Assembly (NCBI RefSeq): GCF_004770475.1
Contig: NZ_RQHK01000017.1
Coordinates: 930,001-994,000 of the forward strand
Length of the DNA: 64,000 bases
Source: Leptospira mtsangambouensis
GTDB lineage: Bacteria; Spirochaetota; Leptospiria; Leptospirales; Leptospiraceae
Direction: 5' to 3'
Below are positions 19,251 to 27,590 of this stretch, one piece after another. A model generated the notes under the pieces. That model was not told the DNA's origin. It did not search any database and saw only the letters and a program-made list of their open reading frames with translations. Made by a program: the position numbers and the translations under genes. The first letter of the stretch is position 1, and every line of letters begins with the position of its first letter.

Positions 19251-19322
19251 CGGGATGTAGCGCAGTGGTAGCGCATCTGTTTTGGGTACAGAGGGTCGCA
19301 GGTTCAAATCCTGTCATCCCGA
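19251..19322 (+). tRNA. tRNA-Pro (anticodon TGG)
   Basis: A complete cloverleaf: acceptor CGGGATG pairs with CATCCCG, D arm GCGC/GCGC, anticodon stem TCTGT/ACAGA with loop TTTGGGT (anticodon TGG at 19283-19285), T arm GCAGG/CCTGT with TTCAAAT. Discriminator A; CCA is not encoded. Confidence 0.97.
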
Positions 19323-19339
19323 ATCAGTTGGTTCTATCT

Positions 19340-19413
19340 GACCCGGTAGCTCAGCTGGATAGAGCAACTGCCTTCTAAGCAGTTGGTCGGGGGTTCGAAT
19401 CCCTCTCGGGTCG
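19340..19413 (+). tRNA. tRNA-Arg (anticodon TCT)
   Basis: Acceptor GACCCGG pairs with TCGGGTC (one G-T), D arm GCTC/GAGC, anticodon stem ACTGC/GCAGT with loop CTTCTAA (anticodon TCT at 19374-19376), T loop TTCGAAT. Discriminator G; CCA not encoded. Confidence 0.97.
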
Positions 19414-19430
19414 ATGATTGTTCTAGAAAC

Positions 19431-19503
19431 GGTGGATGTAGTTCAGCGGTAGAGCCCCGGTTTGTGGTACCGGTCGTCGCGGGTTCGAATCCCGTCATCC
19501 ACC
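19431..19503 (+). tRNA. tRNA-His (anticodon GTG)
   Basis: Has the histidine-specific extra G(-1) opposite C73: GGTGGATG pairs with CATCCACC. Anticodon stem CCGGT/ACCGG with loop TTGTGGT (anticodon GTG at 19464-19466), T arm GCGGG/CCCGT with TTCGAAT. Confidence 0.97.
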
Positions 19504-19523
19504 CATTAAAATTTCCCCTTCAA

Positions 19524-19649
19524 CGAATAGACTTTCTGAGAAATGGCATGGGCGCCTTGCGTTCGTCTGGCCCTCCTTGGCCAGAACTCTCGCTCACACC
19601 CATCCGTGGGTGCTGTGCGGCGCCCATGCCATTTCTCAGAAAGGATTCG
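19524..19649. repeat. large structured inverted repeat with two inner hairpins
   Basis: Two perfect 25-bp arms (19532-19556 and 19619-19643; left arm begins CTTTCTGAGA and ends GGGCGCC) enclose 62 bases. A further 5 bp (CGAAT 19524-19528 / ATTCG 19645-19649) extends the stem past a small internal loop. Inside the loop are two perfect hairpins, TCTGGCC/GGCCAGA (19566-19585) and CACCCA/TGGGTG (19597-19612). No T run follows, so it is not a standard terminator. The remainder of the 385-base gap from 19504 to 19888 holds a promoter near its right end and nothing else I can recognise. Confidence 0.85.
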
Positions 19650-19859
19650 AATTCATTAGGGAAATTGAGAACAAATAAAAAGTACTTTAAGACTGAAGTG
19701 TAATGGGAGTGTTACGGTGATGGGTTTTAGATAAAATTAATGATGGAGGTGAAAGACAGAAATCATTTTAAAAATATGAGAATTTTGACAATCATATCAT
19801 GTAAGGATAGTTTAAAATTTGGTTTTTGCATCTGATACAAAACAATTGTTGAATTATTT

Positions 19860-19889
19860 TTGACAAACAACCGTTAAACTAGGTATATA
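19860..19889 (+). promoter_or_regulatory. sigma70-type promoter of the lipoprotein pair
   Basis: A perfect -35 TTGACA (19860-19865) and a -10-like TATATA (19884-19889) are spaced by 18 bases. The -10 overlaps an ATG at 19889, which places transcription start downstream of that ATG and argues for the TTG at 19913 as the true start codon. Confidence 0.65.
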
Positions 19890-19912
19890 TGGTTAATTGG
19901 TTTGGTAATCTT

Positions 19913-20500
19913 TTGAAAAATGTAATAATTTTAATACCGTTTCTTCTCACCTTTCAATGTTTGACATTGCCTCCTTCGGTATCGTTAGGAGAACCAAATA
20001 TTCAAAAAAAAGACTTAGGCATTGCCGTATTGGATAAAGTCAAGGTATTGAATGTTGATGAAAATTATCGAAAAGATACAGAGGATGGTTTAACATTAAA
20101 TCTACACTCACATCTAAAACAAGGTAGATACTTTGAAAATATTTATCTTTTTAATGAAGAAATTCCAAAGAATGTTGAGTTTGAAAGGTTACAATTTGAA
20201 TTTACTTCTTACTCACATAAAAGAAGAATTTACGAGGGATATTTCCCATTTGCATTTTTGACACTAACACTTTATATCTGGTTCGGTGGAACTATCGGTA
20301 TTGATTCCATGGATTATGATTGTCGATTAATTGTGAGAGATATGAAAAACCAGGTTGTTTATGAAGTTCAAAAAAAAGAAGTATCTGAAAAAAGTGTCAA
20401 CTTCTATTCTTCTGAATACATGCTCCCAAAAAGCGAAGAAGCCAGAACAAAACTAATTTCTGATATAATGGAACATTATAAAAAAAGAAGAGTAAAGTAA
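19913..20500 (+). CDS. putative lipoprotein of unknown function, first of a related pair
   Basis: With TTG at 19913 the N terminus is MKNVIILIPFLLTFQC, a compact lipoprotein signal whose loose lipobox (TFQC) fits spirochaetal rules. An ATG at 19889 overlaps the promoter -10 and would add eight residues. The mature part has a hydrophobic helix (FAFLTLTLYIWFGGTIGI) followed by a YDCRLIVRDMKNQVVYEV strand-rich segment. The next gene shares this order, suggesting distant paralogy. Stop and next start overlap as TAATG. No function is recognised. Confidence 0.7.
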   Translation: MKNVIILIPFLLTFQCLTLPPSVSLGEPNIQKKDLGIAVLDKVKVLNVDENYRKDTEDGLTLNLHSHLKQGRYFENIYLFNEEIPKNVEFERLQFEFTSYSHKRRIYEGYFPFAFLTLTLYIWFGGTIGIDSMDYDCRLIVRDMKNQVVYEVQKKEVSEKSVNFYSSEYMLPKSEEARTKLISDIMEHYKKRRVK

Positions 20501-21078
20501 TGAAAAAAATAAATATCTGTTTTTTCTTATTATTTATCGGTTGTGCAACGTTTACTGACTATAATCCAGAATATAAAGATGTCATTTTTGAAGAAAAACA
20601 AAATAGAAACTCATCTGTTGTTTTGAATTTAAGATATAAAATGTCTTTAAATGAAACTCCTGCGGATGCAAATGTACAAATCGAAAAAGAATTGCGTAAC
20701 GAAATTGAAGTAATATTGAAAGAATCTTCGATGTTTAAAGAAGTTAAAAGTGGTTTAGACATAGCTGATATTAAAATGGATGTTGATATTGTGAATCGAG
20801 GAGAGGCAAATTTATTTTTGTCTTTTATGACTGGATTTACTTTTTTCTTACTTCCTTCTCATGCGGTTGATAATTTGACTCTCAAGTATAAGTTTACAAC
20901 AAATAAAGGAAAAATTGTAAAAGAATACCAACGGCAAGTAACATATGATACCTGGGTTCATATAACATTGATACCATTTACTCCGTTTATGTTTCCTTTT
21001 ACTACGTTTTATTCAGGAATTCGTAATGTGACTAGGTCTGTTTTGGTTGAAGCAAAAGCAGATGGAATTATAGACTAA
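20500..21078 (+). CDS. putative lipoprotein of unknown function, second of a related pair
   Basis: The 192-aa product starts MKKINICFFLLFIGCATF, with lipobox FIGC. The body has ANVQIEKELRNEIEVILKES, a hydrophobic stretch LSFMTGFTFFLLP, then NLTLKYKFTTNKGKIVKEYQ, and ends with a second hydrophobic stretch near FTPFMFPFTTF. The order hydrophobic helix then beta-rich segment is shared with the upstream gene. Translation is coupled to it (TAATG overlap). Probably membrane-bound, periplasmic or surface; function unknown. Confidence 0.7.
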   Translation: MKKINICFFLLFIGCATFTDYNPEYKDVIFEEKQNRNSSVVLNLRYKMSLNETPADANVQIEKELRNEIEVILKESSMFKEVKSGLDIADIKMDVDIVNRGEANLFLSFMTGFTFFLLPSHAVDNLTLKYKFTTNKGKIVKEYQRQVTYDTWVHITLIPFTPFMFPFTTFYSGIRNVTRSVLVEAKADGIID

Positions 21079-21195
21079 GACTTGTTTTAGATTTATAGAT
21101 TCGGTAGCCCTTGGGATAGTTTCCTTCTTAAAGATAAAAATATACCTGAGGCAATCCATTTGTTACAATTGGTTCCTTTATTATAGTTTCTGAGT

Positions 21196-22380
21196 TCATT
21201 GATTCTTGGTTTCCAGTTTTGATTTCCATCTTAAAAAAGGATATTCAATCAAAACATAAAGGATCATACTAAAAATAAATGTATAAATAAAAAATTGGAG
21301 TGTTGCCATTCCAAATTGAATTGGAGTGACAAAACCATTTTGTTTTAATGGTTTTGCCAATGTTTGGAAAGCAAATGGTGCCAAAAGTAAATTCCATAGA
21401 TACATGGTGTAACTTAGCCTGGCAATTGGTCGAAAAAAGGCAAAACTGAGGTACCTTTGGAATTCATTTTTACCCAAAATGGCAACTAACAAAAAAAGAG
21501 CGAAGGATAGGTTGTAAAAGTTATAAGATAAAACAGTTTTATAAAATGAATTTTCTGAGACTAAAAGAATGAAATTAGTCGCATAGATGAGTATGGCAAA
21601 TCCCAAAAGATAGTATTTGAATTCATCTAGTTTTTTGCGAATTTTTTCGTTGTTGGTTAATTCCATTACGAGAATTCCTGCGATGAGATCGTCAATTCTC
21701 AAATGAAATTGATGAAATGCCTCTGAATTTGGTCCATACAAAATATAATAAAAAACTCGGAAAGCTAAAGGTAATAGATAAAGGCAAAGAAGGGTGATGG
21801 TTCTATTTTTTGTTTGTAAGGAGAATAAAAATAAACCTGCGATAAAAGGAAAAAACAAATAAAACTTTTCTTCAATTGATAGTGACCATGTGTGAATATT
21901 GTAACTTGCAAAATAATCGGATAGGTACATTAGATCAAATTTGAAGTTTTGGTAGGATGCCAGTAAAGATGAGTTCGGTCCTTGTTGGTTGGCATTTAAA
22001 GAAAAATTTTCCCCACCTTTTTGGATGATGGCTGTGACTATCAAATAGGTGATGATGAGATAAAAATAATAAGCAGGAAAAATTCTTAAACTTCGTTTTA
22101 TAAAAAACTGTTGGTAACTAATTTTTTGATTTCGATTCCATTCTTTTTTTAATCCATCGGAAATTAGATATCCGCTTAAAACAAAAAATAAGGCAACGCC
22201 TGAGTCCAGAGTATGTAAGAATTTTATAAAATATGAATTTTCCCAACCAATCATTCCGATACTCGGAACTGTATGGAAAAAAAGTACACTTAGAATTGCA
22301 AGGGCTCGCAAACCGTTGAGAGCTTCATTTTCTCCTTCTTTTCGTCTCCATGTTGATTGTAGTCCTTTCCATAAAAACAT
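21196..22380 (-). CDS. acyltransferase 3 family membrane protein (OafA/YrhL-like)
   Basis: This is a 394-aa protein with about ten helices. The family N-terminal pattern is seen as ALNGLRALAILSVLFFHT, with the catalytic-type histidine, and SGVALFFVLSGYLIS; a later WSLSIEEKFYLFFP block is also typical. Such enzymes transfer acetyl or other acyl groups to sugars of surface polysaccharides or lipids, using the inner membrane. I placed the start at the ATG 22380; the frame extends to a TTG at 22503, which would add 41 residues unlike the family. It lies in the accessory stretch and may modify LPS; the target is unknown. Confidence 0.88.
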   Translation of the reverse strand: MFLWKGLQSTWRRKEGENEALNGLRALAILSVLFFHTVPSIGMIGWENSYFIKFLHTLDSGVALFFVLSGYLISDGLKKEWNRNQKISYQQFFIKRSLRIFPAYYFYLIITYLIVTAIIQKGGENFSLNANQQGPNSSLLASYQNFKFDLMYLSDYFASYNIHTWSLSIEEKFYLFFPFIAGLFLFSLQTKNRTITLLCLYLLPLAFRVFYYILYGPNSEAFHQFHLRIDDLIAGILVMELTNNEKIRKKLDEFKYYLLGFAILIYATNFILLVSENSFYKTVLSYNFYNLSFALFLLVAILGKNEFQRYLSFAFFRPIARLSYTMYLWNLLLAPFAFQTLAKPLKQNGFVTPIQFGMATLQFFIYTFIFSMILYVLIEYPFLRWKSKLETKNQ

Positions 22381-22622
22381 TTGTCTTTTAATCCTTTTGC
22401 TTATTTGAAAACAAAGGAACTCTTCGTCGAGTGGATTTTTTTGACATTCTATAACGCTTGGTAACTGTTCCAAATCTGTTTGTACTTTGAATTGTAAGGG
22501 CAATCAAAGAATCAAAAAGAAAAATATTCCCCTTTTTTTACTTTACATTATAAATAATTAATTTCTAATATGCGTCGTTTGTAACGAAACAAAATAAGTG
22601 ATTCACTGGAAGGTAAAACGAT

Positions 22623-22922
22623 ATGTCATTCCAAGATGCGATTAAGGTATGTTTTCAAAAATATGCTGATTTTAGCGGCAATGCCAAAAGGCCAGAATTT
22701 TGGTGGTGGGTTGTTTTCTGTATCATCATAAGTGCAGTACTCAACATGATTCTTCCCATCATTGGAGGAATCTTTTCTTTAGCTGTGTTGTTGCCAAGTT
22801 TGAGTGTGGGTTCACGCCGCCTTCATGATGTGGGAATGAGCGGTTGGTGGCAACTGATTGGTCTAACAGGAATTGGAGTTTTAGTGCTAATTTACTTTTG
22901 GGCCCAAAAAGGAAAAAATTAG
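22623..22922 (+). CDS. DUF805 family small membrane protein
   Basis: 99 aa. The DUF805 pattern is clear: an N-terminal CFQKYADFSGNAKRPEFWWW, two or three hydrophobic helices, and SVGSRRLHDVGMSGWWQLIG between them. Inner membrane; no biochemical function is known for the family. It is slightly shorter than usual members, mainly in the first loop. Confidence 0.92.
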   Translation: MSFQDAIKVCFQKYADFSGNAKRPEFWWWVVFCIIISAVLNMILPIIGGIFSLAVLLPSLSVGSRRLHDVGMSGWWQLIGLTGIGVLVLIYFWAQKGKN

Positions 22923-22945
22923 AGTATTTGTTTGGTCTTGTCAAT

Positions 22946-23045
22946 TCTCCGCGTTAGGGAGACGCAGGGCTTGGTCGCCTGCCATCGTTAGATGGTCGGC
23001 GACGGAAGCGTCAGCGGACCCCGGAGTGGCCCGACCCTGTTTTTA
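22946..23045. repeat. GC-rich multi-hairpin element between convergent genes
   Basis: Contains TCTCC/GGAGA (22946-22962), then GACGC/GCGTC (22961-22965, 23008-23012) enclosing GTCGCC/GGCGAC (22974-22979, 22998-23003) and CCATC/GATGG around GTTA. CAGGG (22965-22969) can also pair with CCCTG (23035-23039), which is followed by a short T run. Much more GC-rich than its surroundings; may act as a terminator for both converging genes. Confidence 0.6.
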
Positions 23046-23084
23046 TAAGATCTGAAAAGTAAATCAAATTGGGAACGCAGAAAT

Positions 23085-23978
23085 TTATTTTTCCTTTTCC
23101 AAAATGGTGAGATAAATTTCACGTAAACTTTTTGGAAGACTTCCTTTTTTATACGCGAATGTAAACATTGTAGAGTTTGATGGGCTCGTTATCATACGAG
23201 TGATTTCTGTGGATGCAGGCCAACCATTACATCCGTTATGTGACCATTCATAGATAATTTCATTGTTAGTTTCTAAAATTGTGTTAAAAACCAAACTAGG
23301 GCAGTTTTCTGATAAACTTTCTTTGACTGCGTTCATAAAAGCAGTTCGGTTGGAGCTGCCAATGGTTTTCAGAAGATTTAAACGGTAAATTTCTGTCCAT
23401 GTTTCGATTTGAGTTCCTTCCGGAATCATTTCAATTAACACCTGTTCTTCGTTTTCTCCCGAATTTCCAACATACCAACGTCTACCATCTAAGTTTCGTA
23501 AAAAAGCTGTTTTGATGGGTTCCTTTTTTACGTTTAAATTTTTTTCCATAAATAGTCGGAGTGATTCTTTGGTTTTATCTGAAAAGTTGATGGGAACATT
23601 TAGATGTTTTTTTTCACCTTTTGCGTTTGTGATTTCAAATGTAAAAAAGAGGCTTGTGTTTCCTAATTCGTAAATCCAACGATATTCTTTTTCGGTTAGA
23701 GGTTCGCTGAACAAAGATATGGTGCCTAAATTGATTTTTTCGGATTCGGAGATGTATTTAGTTTTTTCCGGCCACTTTACTTCATAACCTTGGATACTTT
23801 CTAGATTTTCTACTTTGACTTCGGCGAGAAAGTGCCAGCGAATGGAAGACTTATCGATGAGTGGTCCTAAACTTTTGGATTGGATCCATTCGTTTTCAAG
23901 TTCGGGTTTGAGTTGGGCAAATATTTGTGAGGAACATAGAAAGAGACTAAATAAAGTGATATAAAGTTTTTGTTTCAT
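23085..23978 (-). CDS. exported protein of unknown function
   Basis: 297 aa with a clear Sec signal (MKQKLYITLFSLFLCSSQIFA, cleavage likely before QLKPELE). The mature protein is beta-rich and has one cysteine pair region (NCPSLVF... HNGCNGWPAS). The segment GWPASTEITRMITSP has the flavour of small Leptospira exported proteins. No catalytic motif recognised. Transcribed alone; converges with the DUF805 gene. Confidence 0.8.
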   Translation of the reverse strand: MKQKLYITLFSLFLCSSQIFAQLKPELENEWIQSKSLGPLIDKSSIRWHFLAEVKVENLESIQGYEVKWPEKTKYISESEKINLGTISLFSEPLTEKEYRWIYELGNTSLFFTFEITNAKGEKKHLNVPINFSDKTKESLRLFMEKNLNVKKEPIKTAFLRNLDGRRWYVGNSGENEEQVLIEMIPEGTQIETWTEIYRLNLLKTIGSSNRTAFMNAVKESLSENCPSLVFNTILETNNEIIYEWSHNGCNGWPASTEITRMITSPSNSTMFTFAYKKGSLPKSLREIYLTILEKEK

Positions 23979-24113
23979 GGAAGTGTACTGTTGGTCTATT
24001 TAGGAAGATAACGTTGTATTTTAAGTGAAGGTTGAAATTCGTCAAGCGATTGTTAGAGAGTGCCGTTGGTCTAAGGTGTTGTTGTTGATTGTTTGGAATT
24101 TTGGTTCGATTCT

Positions 24114-25244
24114 TTAATACTCATTCTGTTTGTCAGAGTTGTGTTTGTTTTTTTCAGTGATAGCGGGAATTCGGTCCAAAGGGCTTGCGATATTTTCTAA
24201 CCGGCTTCTTGCGACTTTGGTATAAATTTGTGTGGTTCGGACACTTGTGTGTCCGAGTAATGTTTGGATCATTCGTAAATCGGTTCCCAACTCTAAAAGA
24301 TGAGTCGCAAAAGCATGCCGCAGACTATGGAAACTGACTTTCTTTTTGATTTTTGCCTTTTGGGCAGCATTTGTGAAAATACTTTCCGCCGTACGAATGT
24401 TAAGTGGCCTATTTTTCATTCCAGGAAATAACCAAGGATTTGCTTTGACTTCGTTATAACTTTGTTTTAAGAGCAAATTGTATTCTCTTGTTTTTAGATA
24501 TTCTTTTAGTTCTTCAATTAGTGTAGTCGCAAGAACAGTATATCTATCTTTTTTGCCTTTGCCTTGGTTCACACGAACCATATTTCTTTTTAGATCTATA
24601 TCCGTTATTTTTAAATGAATCACTTCGCTCACCCGTAATCCAGAGGAATAACTAATGAGTAGTAACATTTTATGTTTGATGTTGGGAAGTGCTTCGAAGA
24701 TGGCCCTTGTTTCTTCTGCCGACAAAACTTCTGGTAGTTTGGATTCCACTTTCATCCGCGGAAATTTTAAATGAGTGAACTGTTTTCTTACCTCTCGAAA
24801 ATAAAAGATAAAAGCTTGTCTGGATGATCGAATACTTGCCGCCTTGGTTTTGCGTTCTGTTACCAGATGATCCAAATAATTTTCCAAGTCTAAGATTCTT
24901 ATATTTGAAGGAAGTTTTTCTGTAAAAACTAACAATCGAAATAGATGAGAGTAATATGTTTTGGTAGTGCAGAAGGTGAAATTTCTGTCCCTCGTTGCTT
25001 TGAAATAGTCTTCTAAGATTCCACATTGTTTCGGAATTTCTCTTGGTGAAATTCGGATATCATGTTGCTCAAAAGCATTTAATAGTTGTTTTATGATGAT
25101 TGGATCATTGGGGTAAGACCAAGTTCGATTTGCTGGATGGTAACAACCTTTTGGAATCGATTTTGCAATCGAAAGAAATATTTCCGAAAATCGAAATCGT
25201 AAATGAAAACGATTGTCTTGGGAGGAATAACGAAGTTTGATCAT
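24114..25244 (-). CDS. tyrosine recombinase/integrase with N-terminal W-P motif domain
   Basis: 376 aa. Residues 1-70 form an extra domain with the pattern CYHPANRTWSYP; residues about 75-160 are the SAM-like core-binding domain; 170-350 are the catalytic domain with Arg204 (SSGLRVSEV), a lysine near 230 (GKGKKDRY), His306 and Arg309 (HSLRH), His332 (GHTS) and Tyr341 (IYTKV). All catalytic residues are present, so it should be active. The tail ASPLDRIPA resembles integron integrases, but their inserted helix before the HxxR patch is absent. It could resolve dimers, move a genomic island or be an orphan. No transposase is nearby. Confidence 0.93.
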   Translation of the reverse strand: MIKLRYSSQDNRFHLRFRFSEIFLSIAKSIPKGCYHPANRTWSYPNDPIIIKQLLNAFEQHDIRISPREIPKQCGILEDYFKATRDRNFTFCTTKTYYSHLFRLLVFTEKLPSNIRILDLENYLDHLVTERKTKAASIRSSRQAFIFYFREVRKQFTHLKFPRMKVESKLPEVLSAEETRAIFEALPNIKHKMLLLISYSSGLRVSEVIHLKITDIDLKRNMVRVNQGKGKKDRYTVLATTLIEELKEYLKTREYNLLLKQSYNEVKANPWLFPGMKNRPLNIRTAESIFTNAAQKAKIKKKVSFHSLRHAFATHLLELGTDLRMIQTLLGHTSVRTTQIYTKVARSRLENIASPLDRIPAITEKNKHNSDKQNEY

Positions 25245-25351
25245 TTGGCACCTAACCTTGTATTGGTAAGTTGAATAGGTGGATTCTTTTCTTTTTGGTC
25301 CTTGAAATTTCTAGTTTTGGGAAGTTTTTATTGGAGTTTCGTATATTTTTC

Positions 25352-25417
25352 GGGGTGGGGTAGTTGCGAATCTAGTATCCCCGCCCTGATTAGGGTGGGG
25401 AACTGAACCCGCCACCC
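25352..25417. repeat. GC-rich nested hairpin element upstream of the integrase
   Basis: Outer arms GGGTGG (25353-25358) and CCACCC (25412-25417), a middle pair AGTT/AACT (25362-25365, 25401-25404), and an inner 9-bp stem CCCCGCCCT/AGGGTGGGG (25379-25387, 25392-25400, one G-T) around GATT. It stands out from AT-rich flanks. It lies 108 bases from the integrase start and 115 from the small membrane protein. Confidence 0.65.
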
Positions 25418-25532
25418 AATGGCTTCCCTCTATCACGAACTTTTCAATTCCGATAGCCAATTCGACTTTCACCGCTTTTTTTTCTTGGAAAGTTCGCATT
25501 CTCACATAAGTTTGAGATTATCAAGGAGACTT

Positions 25533-25748
25533 ATGAACCTAATCACAGTAGGACTCGGCGTATTTTTTATCCTCTACGGAACCACCACTTATATCCTCCG
25601 CATTTACAAACCGAGTTTTTTTTGGAAGTTGGAGCCAATGAAACAAAAATGGGGCGAAAAACGCGGATATTTCATCCACGTGTTTAGTTATTCGATCCTA
25701 CCCATCATTTTAGGTATAGTTTATACCATTCTTGGATTTAGAGGTTAA
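25533..25748 (+). CDS. small two-helix membrane protein
   Basis: 71 aa starting MNLITVGLGVFFILYGTTTY, with AAGGAG 7 bases before the ATG, which decides the start. Two hydrophobic helices (residues 3-21 and 49-68) flank a basic loop with KLEPMKQKWGEKRGYFIH. I recall similar tiny proteins in Bacteroidetes and spirochaetes, without a function. Sits between two structured DNA elements. Confidence 0.75.
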   Translation: MNLITVGLGVFFILYGTTTYILRIYKPSFFWKLEPMKQKWGEKRGYFIHVFSYSILPIILGIVYTILGFRG

Positions 25749-25802
25749 TTTTTGTTAGATTGGATTTTCCGGACAAATGAATTTTAAATTCAACCAATTA
25801 AA

Positions 25803-25924
25803 GTTAGGTGGGCGCCTCCGACTTTTTCTTTAAACAAAAATTCGAAATGAAAAAAGGACCGGGCCCTCCGCTTCAATCTTTCTCTGACGAGAAAGGATTT
25901 CCGCTAGGGTCCCTGGCGCTTAAC
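25803..25924. repeat. multi-hairpin element with GCGCC ends
   Basis: Begins GTTAGGTGGGCGCC and ends GGCGCTTAACC; GCGCC (25812-25816) pairs with GGCGC (25915-25919). Inside are CTTTTTC/GAAAAAAG, GGGCCCT/AGGGTCC (25861-25867, 25906-25912, one G-T) and a perfect CTTTCTC/GAGAAAG hairpin (25878-25884, 25889-25895). It fills the gap between the small membrane protein and the nadB stop. Confidence 0.65.
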
Positions 25925-25937
25925 CTTTGTTTGTTGT

Positions 25938-27539
25938 TTAAAGTTTGTGTGAAAGAATGGTATCTTGTCTCGAAGGAGTTCTATCTTCTGGATAGTCCGT
26001 ACTAAAATGAAGTCCACGACTTTCTTTTCGTAATAGTGCTGAACGAACAATGAGTTCAGCAACTTTCACTAAGTTTCTTAGTTCTAGTAACCCAAGAGAG
26101 ACAGTGGTCCTATTGTAATAGTCCTTTACTTCTTCGGAAATTAGTTTCAAACGACGGAGTGCTCTTTCGAGTCGCATATCTGAACGCACAATCCCCACGT
26201 AATTACTCATAATGGTTTTGATTTCAATCAAATCATGCGAAATAAGAACCCATTCTTCTGTATTGGTTGTCCCTTCTTTGTTCCAATCAGGGATAAGATC
26301 TGTTTCGGCGGAATAACTCAGTTTTCCTTGGGACTTAATATCTCCTGCAATTCTATGAGAGAAAACAAGGCATTCTAGTAAACTATTTGATGCCAATCGG
26401 TTTCCTCCATGAACTCCCGTGCACGTGGTTTCTCCACAAGCATATAGGTCTGCAATATTGGTTCGTCCGAGAAGATCGGTTGCCACACCACCACACATAT
26501 AATGAGCGGCGGGTACCACTGGGATTGGATCTGTTGTGATATCGATCCCTAGTTTTTTACAACGTTCATAAATTGAAGGGAAGTGGTTGATGATGTCGTT
26601 TGCAGGTCTATGAGTGATATCGAGAAGAACATGGGGTTCTCCTCTTTTTTTCATCGTATCATCGATGGCACGAGCTACGATATCTCTTGGTGCGAGTTCC
26701 CCCATATCATGGTAGTCTTTCATAAAGGGTCTACCACCTATCTCTCGTAAGATGCCACCATGGCCACGAACTGCTTCAGAAATTAAAAAACTATTTCCTT
26801 GTTCATGAAAAAGGGAAGTAGGATGGAACTGATAAAATTCCATGTTTTTGACAATGGCCCCTGCTCGGTAGGCACTCGCCACTCCGTCACCAGTCGCAAT
26901 GTTGGGATTGGTTGTGTGTAAATATACCTGACCCGCACCACCCGTAGCTAAAATCGTTTTTTTAGCAAGGACTGGAAATACTTCACCTGTTTCGGTATCT
27001 ACAATATAAGCACCATAACATCTTAAGGGAAGATTGTCTTTATCCTTTAAATGGTGTTTGGTGATAAGATCCACACAGGCATGGTTTTCTAAAATTTGGA
27101 TGTTTTTGTTTGCATGAACATGATCGAGTAACGACTGTTCTACGGCGCTACCTGTTCTATCCAAAGAGTGAATGATTCTGTTTTTGCTATGACCACCCTC
27201 GCGAGCAAGATCGAGTTCCCCGGTTTGGTTTCTGGTAAAAGGAACTCCAAGGTCTAGGAGTTCTCGAACCCGCGTGGGTCCTTCTTCCACAAGGACTCGC
27301 ACGGCTTCTAGGTCACAAAGGCCAGCACCCGATTCTAAGGTATCTTTGATATGTTCTTCAAACTTATCCTTGTCATCAAAAACGGAGGCAATTCCCCCTT
27401 GCGCATAATTGGTGTTAGATTCGTAGTCTGCCTTTTTGGTAACAACCACTACAGATCCAAGCGGAGCAAGTTTTAGGGCAGTAAATAACCCACTCACCCC
27501 GCTTCCAATGATCAAAAAATCCGATTTAATTCGTGTCAC
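25938..27539 (-). CDS. nadB: L-aspartate oxidase
   Basis: 533 aa. N-terminal FAD-binding loop [13 protein letters not shown], then [13 protein letters not shown] and the active-site block [13 protein letters not shown] equivalent ([13 protein letters not shown]), GGRPF and GHGGIL motifs of the succinate dehydrogenase/aspartate oxidase family. The C-terminal helical domain [13 protein letters not shown] and [15 protein letters not shown] is present. NadB oxidises L-aspartate to iminoaspartate, the first step of NAD synthesis, in the cytoplasm. No nadA or nadC is adjacent. It lies 51 bases downstream of ctp on the same strand. Confidence 0.96.
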   Translation of the reverse strand: MTRIKSDFLIIGSGVSGLFTALKLAPLGSVVVVTKKADYESNTNYAQGGIASVFDDKDKFEEHIKDTLESGAGLCDLEAVRVLVEEGPTRVRELLDLGVPFTRNQTGELDLAREGGHSKNRIIHSLDRTGSAVEQSLLDHVHANKNIQILENHACVDLITKHHLKDKDNLPLRCYGAYIVDTETGEVFPVLAKKTILATGGAGQVYLHTTNPNIATGDGVASAYRAGAIVKNMEFYQFHPTSLFHEQGNSFLISEAVRGHGGILREIGGRPFMKDYHDMGELAPRDIVARAIDDTMKKRGEPHVLLDITHRPANDIINHFPSIYERCKKLGIDITTDPIPVVPAAHYMCGGVATDLLGRTNIADLYACGETTCTGVHGGNRLASNSLLECLVFSHRIAGDIKSQGKLSYSAETDLIPDWNKEGTTNTEEWVLISHDLIEIKTIMSNYVGIVRSDMRLERALRRLKLISEEVKDYYNRTTVSLGLLELRNLVKVAELIVRSALLRKESRGLHFSTDYPEDRTPSRQDTILSHKL

Positions 27540-27590
27540 ATGGTTCCCAATTGTATTGTAAATTCATATCCTAACCTTTTGGGATTCGGA

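Noticed and set aside
19383..19703. Open frame of 106 codons over tRNA-Arg and tRNA-His
   Set aside because: It runs through two tRNA genes and the inverted repeat; the protein is a by-product of those sequences.
25311..25505. 64-codon minus-strand frame
   Set aside because: It lies across the GC-rich hairpin element, has no ribosome site and no family-like features.
25251..25924. Possible integron attC/attI sites (ACCTAAC at 25251, GTTAGGT at 25803, GCTTAAC at 25918)
   Set aside because: The core boxes are in the wrong order for attC (GTTRRRY before RYYYAAC), and ACCTAAC at 25251 coincides with the integrase Shine-Dalgarno on the minus strand.
25808..26005. 65-codon plus-strand frame
   Set aside because: Composed of the structured element and antisense of nadB.
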